Assembly (NCBI GenBank): GCA_002452695.1
Contig: DKFA01000057.1
Location: 1 to 12,554, forward strand
DNA: 12,554 nt
Direction of reading: 5' to 3'
Source: Dehalococcoidia bacterium UBA6808
Lineage (GTDB): Bacteria; Chloroflexota; Dehalococcoidia; GIF9; UBA5629
Part shown: positions 7,496-12,554 of the stretch, one piece after another
Layout of the letters: every line of letters begins with the position of its first letter
How positions within the stretch are numbered: position 1 is the first letter of the stretch
Position numbers and translations under genes: made by a program
The notes under the pieces: model-generated
What the model saw: only the letters and a program-made list of their open reading frames with translations
Told to the model about the DNA's origin: nothing
The model's database searches: none

Positions 7496-8893
7496 CTAGC
7501 TTTTCCTGGTAATAAAGTCGGGATAAGCCGATGAGCCATGCTCCGGAACATCCAGTCCCTGCAATTCCTCTTCGGGAGAGACGCGAATGCCAAAAGATTT
7601 GTCCATTAGCTTAAACATTATATACCCTATGCCGAATGCCCAGACGAAGACTATGGCGATACTGATAAGCTGGGCGATCAGCTGTCCACTTCCGCCGCCA
7701 TAAAATAGACCGGTGACGTATGGCGCATCAATCGAGTAGTTTCCGTAGGTTCCATCGGCAAAGAAGCCTATGCTGAGCAGACCCCATAGCCCACAAGCGC
7801 CGTGCACGCTCACTGCGCCTACAGGGTCATCCACACCCTTAGATTCAAGGAACTTGACGCTGGCATACATCAGCGCTCCGGCAATGAGACCGATTATGAT
7901 TGCCGCCCAGCCTTCCACCCAGGCACAGGGTGCGGTGATAGCAACCAGTCCTGCTACGGCGCCATTTAAAGCCATGCCTGTGTCCCATTTCCCGGTTCTC
8001 CATTTTGCTACAAGCAATGCCGATAATGTAGCAGCGGCAGCCGCCAGATTAGTGTTGACAGCAATAACCGATATTCTCAGATGATGTGCGTTATAAGTGC
8101 TGCCTGGGTTAAAGCCAAACCAGCCAAACCAAAGAATAAAGACGCCTAGAGCAGCCAGTACAATACTGTGCCCTGGAATAGCATTCGGCTTCCCGTTTTT
8201 ATCGTATTTACCGAATCTGGGGCCGAGAACGATCGCTCCGGCCAGACCAACAAAGCCACCGATAGCGTGAACCACCCCCGAGCCTGCAAAATCCACAGCC
8301 CCTACCCCGAACGGTAAACTGGAAAGCCAGCCTCCACCCCAGACCCAGTGGCCGTAGATCGGGTAAATAATGGCGCTTACAATGACACTATAAATAAGGT
8401 ACGCCTTGAACTTCAGCCGTTCCGCAACAGCGCCGGAAACAATCGTGGCTGCAGTGGCACAAAAGACCAGCATCCAGAACATTTGGAGATATTTACCTAC
8501 ATCATAATAATCGCCGAGCATAAGCCAACCTTCTGTGCCCCAGAGACCATTCCAGTCACCACCCATCATTATGGCATAACCGATGAGGAAAAAGGCTAGC
8601 GAGCCAATAACAAAATCCATCAGGTTTTTGGTCATTAAGTTGGTAGCGTTCTTGGCGCGGCAGAAACCAGCCTCCAGCATGGCAAATCCCGGCTGCATAA
8701 ACATCACCAGAAAGGCGCAGACCAGTATCCACACATAGTCTACCGCCATATCTGCCGTTCCTCCTGCCCCGGTGGGGTCGGCGGCAAGCACGGCGCTGCT
8801 CGTTGCCGTCCATCCTATAAACATCATGCAAATGAGTCCAACAGTTAACCCCATTCTTAGTATTATCCTCATAACCTTGTCTCTCAGATTCAC
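7496..8893 (-). CDS. amtB: Ammonium transporter (Amt/MEP/Rh family)
   Basis: This 465-residue inner-membrane protein conducts ammonium into the cell. It shows an N-terminal signal-like segment ending in AVLAAD, then about eleven hydrophobic membrane spans. Family signatures include GFAMLEAGFCRAKN in the first span after the signal, WVWGGGWL, VDFAGSGVVHAIGG and WFGFNPGS. The twin pore histidines are H209 (VVHAIGG) and H364 (VSVHGACG). A short cytoplasmic C-terminal tail follows the last span, the region that usually interacts with P-II. A longer reading from TTG at 8926 exists, but the GTG at 8891-8893 is preceded by GGAGG (plus strand 8900-8904) with a six-nt spacer, which decides the start. 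Downstream on the same strand is the P-II gene; upstream is a 31-codon ORF ending 17 nt before the GTG. Control by nitrogen status is expected from the pairing. Confidence 0.95.
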   Translation of the reverse strand: MNLRDKVMRIILRMGLTVGLICMMFIGWTATSSAVLAADPTGAGGTADMAVDYVWILVCAFLVMFMQPGFAMLEAGFCRAKNATNLMTKNLMDFVIGSLAFFLIGYAIMMGGDWNGLWGTEGWLMLGDYYDVGKYLQMFWMLVFCATAATIVSGAVAERLKFKAYLIYSVIVSAIIYPIYGHWVWGGGWLSSLPFGVGAVDFAGSGVVHAIGGFVGLAGAIVLGPRFGKYDKNGKPNAIPGHSIVLAALGVFILWFGWFGFNPGSTYNAHHLRISVIAVNTNLAAAAATLSALLVAKWRTGKWDTGMALNGAVAGLVAITAPCAWVEGWAAIIIGLIAGALMYASVKFLESKGVDDPVGAVSVHGACGLWGLLSIGFFADGTYGNYSIDAPYVTGLFYGGGSGQLIAQLISIAIVFVWAFGIGYIMFKLMDKSFGIRVSPEEELQGLDVPEHGSSAYPDFITRKS

Positions 8894-8910
8894 GGCTGTC
8901 CTCCTTTTTA

Positions 8911-9006
8911 TTACTTTAGTTTGCAATCTGTGTTCTTATCGTGATTTATATATTTGTACCAGGTAACGATGACTGCAATAGCTTCGACTGACATTTCATT
9001 GCTCAT
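8911..9006 (-). CDS. Possible small protein or leader peptide upstream of amtB (31 aa)
   Basis: An ATG at 9004-9006 on the minus strand opens 31 codons and closes with TAA at 8911-8913, 17 nt before the amtB GTG. AAGGAG (plus strand 9014-9019) lies seven nt upstream of the ATG, an ideal spacing. The peptide begins MSNEMSVEAIAVIVTWYKY and continues with a polar, lysine-containing tail; the central AIAVIVTWY stretch is hydrophobic. It is too short for a family assignment. Position suggests a leader peptide or small membrane-associated protein cotranscribed with amtB and glnK. The first five codons are generated by a tandem duplication, so the true start could be either of two in-frame ATGs (9006 or 8994). 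Chance occurrence cannot be excluded. Confidence 0.45.
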   Translation of the reverse strand: MSNEMSVEAIAVIVTWYKYINHDKNTDCKLK

Positions 9007-9015
9007 TTCATTGCT
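8992..9015. repeat. Perfect 12-bp tandem duplication over a ribosome-binding site and start codon
   Basis: CATTTCATTGCT occurs twice head to tail at 8992-9003 and 9004-9015. On the minus strand each unit reads AGCAATGAAATG, and the duplication places two in-frame ATGs in the 31-codon ORF. The unit length is a multiple of three, so copy changes would preserve frame. Confidence 0.9.
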
Positions 9016-9020
9016 CCTTG

Positions 9021-9141
9021 TAATTATTTATAGATACAGTTTATGAGGCAGAGATTTCAGCGGCGTTAAATACAGGTTACAGTTCAGTTAAAAGCAGATT
9101 TCAGACATGTTTCACCATAATAAACCACACTTACCCCGAAA
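9021..9141. promoter_or_regulatory. Upstream region of the amtB operon with repeated motifs
   Basis: This AT-rich stretch between the divergent amtB and thioesterase units should hold the amtB operon promoter. GCAGAGATTTCAG (9048-9060) and GCAGATTTCAG (9094-9104) are near-identical direct repeats 46 bp apart. GTTAAA also occurs twice (9065-9070, 9087-9092) between them. On the minus strand a TATAAA (within 9026-9032) could serve as -10 but has no good -35 partner. No sigma-54 type GG/GC site is evident. Confidence 0.3.
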
Positions 9142-9171
9142 TTGACACCGCGTAAATATAAACACTATCAT
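9142..9171 (+). promoter_or_regulatory. Sigma-70 type promoter of the thioesterase-Smr unit
   Basis: A consensus TTGACA at 9142-9147 is separated by 18 bp from TATCAT at 9166-9171, which matches TATAAT in five of six bases. Transcription would start near 9178, giving a leader of roughly 48 nt before the TTG start at 9226. Confidence 0.65.
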
Positions 9172-9225
9172 TAGAAAACAGAATGTTCACACGAATATTT
9201 ATCTGGGCACGTTAGGAGAAGGCAA

Positions 9226-9717
9226 TTGGAAGGTAAAACAGTCAAAGAAACAGCAGTGATCATGGCCGAAATCATGAACATCAAGGATTGCAATCCGGCA
9301 GGCAACATCCACGGTGGCGTGATTATGAAGCTGATCGATACAACAGCCGGCGCAGTGGCGGTCAAACACGCCCGCGCCAACGCTGTCACAGCATCCATCG
9401 ACAGGCTCGATTTTCATTACCCGGTCTACCCGGGCGACATCGTCACCTGCCGCGCCAGCGCCAACTATGTGGGCAGAACATCCATGGAGATAGGCGTCAG
9501 GGTGGAGACAGAGAACCTCGTTACGGGCGACGTCCACCACACCGCTACGGCCTACCTGACCTTCGTTGCACTGGACAATGCGGGCCGTCCCATGGCGCTT
9601 CCGCCGCTGATCTGCGAGACAGAAGAGGAGAAAAGGCGCAACGCCGATGCTGCTGTCAGGCGGGAAGCCCGCCTTCAGGAAAGGCAGAAGAAGCTGAAAC
9701 GAAAAAACGGCCTGTAA
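9226..9717 (+). CDS. Acyl-CoA thioesterase, hotdog fold (YciA/BFIT-like)
   Basis: The 163-residue protein should hydrolyse acyl-CoA esters to free acid and CoA in the cytoplasm. The core hotdog motif is at 23-38: N23, H29-G30-G31 and D38 (NPAGNIHGGVIMKLID), the pattern of cytosolic acyl-CoA hydrolases. The beta-sheet then runs through LDFHYPVYPGDIV and the NYVGRTSMEIGVRVE segment. The last 40 residues are charged and helical, rich in E, R and K, with a strongly basic end. The start is TTG at 9226, because AGGAG at 9214-9218 lies seven nt upstream; the first in-frame ATG (M13) would cut into the first strand. The Smr-domain gene begins 14 nt after the stop, so the two are probably one transcript. 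Substrate chain length cannot be told. Confidence 0.9.
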   Translation: MEGKTVKETAVIMAEIMNIKDCNPAGNIHGGVIMKLIDTTAGAVAVKHARANAVTASIDRLDFHYPVYPGDIVTCRASANYVGRTSMEIGVRVETENLVTGDVHHTATAYLTFVALDNAGRPMALPPLICETEEEKRRNADAAVRREARLQERQKKLKRKNGL

Positions 9718-9731
9718 GGCTGGATACGCTT

Positions 9732-9986
9732 ATGGCCAAACTGGCGCTCGACCTGCACGACATCTTCAACAAGGGCACCTCTATCGACGCCGAGCTAAAC
9801 CGCGTGATAGATGAAGCCGTCCGCAAGAAGATCACCCTGGTCGAGATCATCCCCGGCAAAGGGTCCGGCCAGCTCAAAAAGCGCGTTTTACGCTTCCTGA
9901 ACCAGCCGGAGATCAAGAAGCTCTACCACCGCCTGGAAAAGGACGACAAGAACTTCGGCCGCATCTTCGTGCACTTCAGGTTCTGA
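9732..9986 (+). CDS. Stand-alone Smr (small MutS-related) domain protein
   Basis: The 84-residue product is little more than one Smr domain, the fold found at the C-terminus of MutS2 and in nucleases acting on branched DNA or RNA. Motif 1 is LDLHD at 6-10 with the conserved histidine H9, and the glycine-rich motif IIPGKGSGQLKKRVLRFL lies at 39-56, where families usually read TGKG or HGKG. The C-terminus ends in FVHFRF. The ATG at 9732 starts three residues before the first strand and fits the domain boundary; no strong Shine-Dalgarno sequence precedes it, which suggests coupling to the thioesterase gene ending 14 nt upstream. The open frame extends far upstream, but that part is a shadow of the thioesterase. 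The cellular role cannot be predicted; endonuclease activity is a family property, not shown here. Confidence 0.85.
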   Translation: MAKLALDLHDIFNKGTSIDAELNRVIDEAVRKKITLVEIIPGKGSGQLKKRVLRFLNQPEIKKLYHRLEKDDKNFGRIFVHFRF

Positions 9987-10013
9987 GCTAATCCAGAGAT
10001 ATATCAGCTTACC

Positions 10014-10262
10014 TCACACCTGCACTATACCGCTGCCGCCGCAGATGTGGCAGGTGCGCATGGTTTGAAAGCCGGGGATGCCGGCCTTTTCATATCCGGT
10101 ACCCTGACAATGGCCACACCACGAGTCACCGGGGTTGAGCCTGACCTTGCCCGTACCGCCGCAGGTGGAGCAATCTCTGGGGAAATCGGTTGGCAAAACG
10201 GGTTTGCGCTGCCCGGTGCCACCGCATGCTCTGCAATTGACAATACGACCCTGATAAAACAT
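10014..10262 (-). CDS. Small DnaJ-type zinc-finger protein (four CxxCxGxG motifs)
   Basis: This 82-residue protein is built almost entirely of four DnaJ-type zinc motifs: CRACGGTG at 10-17, CSTCGGTG at 31-38, CGHCQGTG at 49-56 and CHICGGSG at 71-78. In DnaJ, motifs 1 with 4 and 2 with 3 each bind one zinc ion and help capture unfolded substrates; the same arrangement is possible here. The J domain and the substrate-binding domains are absent. The ATG at 10260-10262 is supported by GGAGGG about seven nt upstream (plus strand near 10270-10275). The gene starts 23 nt after the AAA+ ATPase stop on the same strand, so the two are likely cotranscribed and may work together, the zinc protein as an adaptor or redox/folding partner. 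That is inference. Confidence 0.85.
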   Translation of the reverse strand: MFYQGRIVNCRACGGTGQRKPVLPTDFPRDCSTCGGTGKVRLNPGDSWCGHCQGTGYEKAGIPGFQTMRTCHICGGSGIVQV

Positions 10263-10285
10263 AGTTTTTCCCTCCGTTCGTTTTA

Positions 10286-11536
10286 TTAGATTTTGAAGCC
10301 GATGAAGCTGCCGTTTTTGTGACTTATACGGCGCAGGATATCGTCGACATGTTCGATAGTGAAGGCAATTTGCCCATCCGCAATATCCTTCTGGCGTATG
10401 ACCAGGCTGTACATGATTTCCTGTATCTGGGCGGGAGTGTAGCCTTCCGTCCTGGTGACAATGTAATCCTGAACGTCAACGCCGACCGGGATTTTACGGC
10501 AGAGGTTCTTCACGATGCGGGCCCTGAGCGAGCTGTCTGGCAAGGGCAGATGGATGGTGCGGTCAAAGCGAGCCGGCCGCTGGCTGAGCGCTTTATGCAG
10601 CAATTCCGGCGCATTGGTGGTGGCCACGGTGATCACCTGGCGCTTTTCCTCCACGCCATCGAGGATATCCAGCAAACCATTGAGAGCCTCCCTGACCCCC
10701 ACGATAAGATCAATATCCTCAAGGAATACGATGCTGGGCATGAGGTCCTGAGCGATCTGATAGAGGTTGTGGATATATTGCGGCTCGACGAGCAATGACG
10801 GCTCTGCCGAGAGGCAGGTGATGCGGGGGCTGTTGTTGATCAGAACCCGTGAAACCAATGTCTTGCCTGTGCCGGGCGCGCCGGCCAGGATAATGCCGCG
10901 TTTGCTGGGGATGCCGTAAACTGCGAGCTGCCTGCTGCGTTTAATGAAATCCACCGTATTTTCGATGATCTCATCACGCAGTTCCGCCGGCAGGGAGAGA
11001 TCATCCCACACGGCTCTGGAAGGCTGCAGGAAATGTATCTGGCCGTCATAGCGTAACTTCATACTCTTATACGGCTTCAACTGAGCTACGGCATGGTCGA
11101 CCAGTTTATACAATCTTTCCGCGGCAGAGCTGGACGATTCTGTGCATATTATCGATAGGAAAGAATTATCATAGTGAGGCTCGATGATCTGGACGACCAC
11201 GTTATTTGAATCCTGGCTGAGCAGCATGCGTCCGTTGACAAGAAAACTGGTATGCTTGCCCGGCGCAACGCTGATCCTGGCATAGCGCGGGGCATCGTGG
11301 CCAGTGGAAGCTACTACTTCATTTACATGCCAATTATCCCTGTTTATGCAGAGCTGTAGCATCCAGGCGAGCAACTGGCCATAATAACGGGGCACCGCAA
11401 TCGGGAACCGGTATTTTATGCCGGGCCCGAGAAAGCAGTTGACGGCATCTTCCTCTTCCCCATGATCAGAATCAAGCATGCCCGCAGCCCTATTTTCAGC
11501 TATCCTCTGCAATAATTTTTCCTCCGGGCTGAACAA
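10286..11536 (-). CDS. AAA+ ATPase (BCS1/FtsH-like AAA module) with unrecognised N-terminal half
   Basis: The 416-residue protein carries one AAA+ module in its C-terminal half: Walker A GAPGTGKT at 219-226, Walker B IVFLEDID around E273-D274, a sensor region VATTNAPE and the arginine-finger stretch RPARFDR. The Walker B order ED rather than DE is a feature shared with BCS1-type AAA proteins. The N-terminal 200 residues, including a conserved-looking PRYYGQLLAWM stretch and a beta-rich FLVNGRMLL region, match nothing I recognise. No transmembrane helix and no zinc protease motif are present, so it is not FtsH. It probably remodels protein or nucleoprotein partners in the cytoplasm. GTG at 11554 is in frame, but TTG at 11534-11536 has AAGGAGG (plus strand 11543-11549) six nt upstream and is chosen. 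Confidence 0.88.
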   Translation of the reverse strand: MFSPEEKLLQRIAENRAAGMLDSDHGEEEDAVNCFLGPGIKYRFPIAVPRYYGQLLAWMLQLCINRDNWHVNEVVASTGHDAPRYARISVAPGKHTSFLVNGRMLLSQDSNNVVVQIIEPHYDNSFLSIICTESSSSAAERLYKLVDHAVAQLKPYKSMKLRYDGQIHFLQPSRAVWDDLSLPAELRDEIIENTVDFIKRSRQLAVYGIPSKRGIILAGAPGTGKTLVSRVLINNSPRITCLSAEPSLLVEPQYIHNLYQIAQDLMPSIVFLEDIDLIVGVREALNGLLDILDGVEEKRQVITVATTNAPELLHKALSQRPARFDRTIHLPLPDSSLRARIVKNLCRKIPVGVDVQDYIVTRTEGYTPAQIQEIMYSLVIRQKDIADGQIAFTIEHVDDILRRISHKNGSFIGFKI

Positions 11537-11559
11537 TTCACACCTCCTTAACACCGGAA

Positions 11560-11592
11560 ATTATATAAATGGGGAGTGACAAACATGTGTCA
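11560..11592 (-). promoter_or_regulatory. AAA+ gene promoter with overlapping dyad operator
   Basis: On the minus strand a perfect TATAAT lies at plus positions 11560-11565, about 24 nt before the TTG start. The -35 hexamer is poor. Over that -35 zone lies a perfect dyad, TGACA (11577-11581), six-nt spacer, TGTCA (11588-11592). A factor bound there would either block polymerase or replace the missing -35 contact. The divergently encoded WYL regulator is the obvious candidate. Confidence 0.5.
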
Positions 11593-11627
11593 TTATTGTT
11601 TTTGGTTTAAAAGCATGGCAGGTGATG

Positions 11628-11656
11628 TTGTATACGATTGACTTTGATGCTATAAT
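11628..11656 (+). promoter_or_regulatory. Candidate promoter of the WYL regulator gene
   Basis: TATAAT at 11651-11656 is a perfect -10 box, with TTGTAT at 11628-11633 as a partial -35 at 17 bp spacing. The expected start near 11663 gives a leader of about 24 nt containing the ribosome site of the regulator gene. Confidence 0.5.
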
Positions 11657-11686
11657 TTAAAGCCAGGCGGCACTGATGAGGAAGGC

Positions 11687-12554
11687 ATGAGAGCGAACAA
11701 GAAGGACCGCATCGCACGCATAAACAAGGTGGAGCGCATCCTTTACCAGTATCCCGAAGGGCTGACCGTGAAAGAGCTGTCCGATAAATGCGAGGTTGGG
11801 ACGAGGACGATACGCCGTGACCTGGATGCGCTGGATAAAGAAATAGGCACGCCGATCTGGAATAAGCAAGGTCGGTGGGGCATCATGCCCGGGCATTTCC
11901 TGTCTCCGATATCATTTAACCTGCAGGAGGCCATGTCATTTTTCCTGGCGGCGCGACTGCTGCTTTCATACAGCAATGTATATGATCCCAACATAGCTTC
12001 GGCATTTGAGAAGTTGAGCGCCGTGGTGCCACAGCCGCTGCGAAACCAGGTAGCAAAAACTATCGACTGGATGCATAAATTGCAGCCGGACGACCGGTAC
12101 CAGAAGGTTATGCACACACTGACGAACGCCTGGGCGAATGGACGGAAGGTAAAAATATGGTATCAATCGCTGAACAGCAAAGCCGCTACGGAACGAGTAG
12201 TTGAGCCCTATTTCATACAACCGGCATCGGTGGAACACGCGACTTACCTGATCGCCTATTGCCAGAAGTCAAAAGAAGTGCGTACGTTCAAAGTAGAACG
12301 GATCACAAGTATCGAGTTGCTGAACGAGCGCTACGAGACGCCGCAGGACTTCGATGCCAACCAGTACCTGGGACAAGCCTGGGGCATTACCGTCGACGGC
12401 AAGCCTGAATTGGTCAAGCTGAAATTCGACCAGGAATTGGGGCGCATCGCACAGGAAACGAGGTGGCATCCATCTCAGACAACCGAAATGCAGGCCGACG
12501 GATCTGCGGTTGCGACATTCAAAGTGCAAATAACGCAGGAATTCATTTCGTTCA
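11687..12554 (+). CDS. WYL-domain transcriptional regulator with N-terminal helix-turn-helix, 3' partial
   Basis: An open frame runs from ATG 11687 to the window end (289 codons so far), with GAGGAAGG at 11678-11685 as ribosome site. The N-terminal 60 residues form a DeoR/HTH_11-like winged helix: RINKVERILYQYPEGLTVKELS, then GTRTIRRDLDAL as recognition helix. A helical linker follows. The WYL domain begins near residue 150 (VKIWYQSL) and includes VVEPYFIQPASVEHATYLIAYC and the typical VRTFKVERI strand; the signature W-Y-L triplet reads T-Y-L here. A C-terminal WCX-like extension begins after about 225 and is cut off. WYL domains bind ligands, often nucleic acids or nucleotides, and control stress, repair or defence genes. 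It is divergent from the AAA+/zinc-finger operon, which it may regulate. Confidence 0.9.
   Translation, partial: MRANKKDRIARINKVERILYQYPEGLTVKELSDKCEVGTRTIRRDLDALDKEIGTPIWNKQGRWGIMPGHFLSPISFNLQEAMSFFLAARLLLSYSNVYDPNIASAFEKLSAVVPQPLRNQVAKTIDWMHKLQPDDRYQKVMHTLTNAWANGRKVKIWYQSLNSKAATERVVEPYFIQPASVEHATYLIAYCQKSKEVRTFKVERITSIELLNERYETPQDFDANQYLGQAWGITVDGKPELVKLKFDQELGRIAQETRWHPSQTTEMQADGSAVATFKVQITQEFISF

Noticed and set aside
9288..9731. Long N-terminal extension of the Smr-domain frame
   Set aside because: It is the out-of-frame shadow of the thioesterase; the Smr domain starts right at the ATG at 9732.
9987..10013. Bidirectional terminator between the Smr and zinc-finger genes
   Set aside because: Only AGCT/AGCT and a GATATATC palindrome are present; no stable stem or T-run.
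10319..10798. 159-codon plus-strand ORF inside the AAA+ gene
   Set aside because: Antisense to the Walker A/B region of a clear AAA+ protein; no independent motif.
11638..11643. TTGACT as -35 box for the WYL gene
   Set aside because: It is only seven bp from the TATAAT at 11651, too close to work with it, and there is no -10 at the proper distance downstream.

Overview
The window looks like a chromosomal segment of a strictly anaerobic bacterium. My best guess is Chloroflexota, class Dehalococcoidia. This rests on gene content (a very large two-ATPase CoA-dehydratase activase, a CoA-disulfide-reductase-like flavoprotein, a SlyD-like lipoprotein, free-standing AAA+ and WYL proteins) and on moderate GC. 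It is an inference without any database comparison. Start codons are mixed: several genes begin with TTG or GTG behind strong GGAGG sites, while two plus-strand genes have no visible Shine-Dalgarno sequence.

Left third (1-5457): the 3' part of an FAD/NAD(P)H disulfide oxidoreductase ends in a hairpin plus T-run. A near-perfect -10 box follows, only 13 nt before a 1372-residue fused activase of the 2-hydroxyacyl-CoA dehydratase system. The dehydratase subunits are not in view. Immediately after the activase stop lies the start-less 3' end of an MBL-fold hydrolase gene, a likely deletion scar.

Middle (5458-9225): a minus-strand SlyD-type FKBP lipoprotein is divergent from an orphan OmpR-type regulator whose receiver has lost most phosphorylation residues. 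Between that regulator and the convergent nitrogen operon is an unusual nested inverted repeat (6906-6993). The nitrogen operon runs on the minus strand in the order 31-codon ORF, amtB, P-II (glnB/glnK). The short ORF has its own ribosome site and sits on a perfect 12-bp tandem duplication. Amt and P-II form the standard ammonium uptake and sensing pair.

Right third (9226-12554): a promoter-preceded acyl-CoA thioesterase is followed after 14 nt by a free-standing Smr-domain protein. These converge on a minus-strand pair, a BCS1-like AAA+ ATPase with an unrecognised N-terminal half and a small protein made almost wholly of four DnaJ-type CxxCxGxG motifs. A WYL-domain regulator diverges from the AAA+ gene and runs off the window. 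A short perfect dyad in the shared region covers the -35 zone of the AAA+ promoter, so the ATPase/zinc-finger pair may be under WYL control. This is the most plausible uncharacterised functional unit here, alongside the structured repeat at 6906-6993.

I see no rRNA, tRNA, CRISPR array, transposase or integrase.
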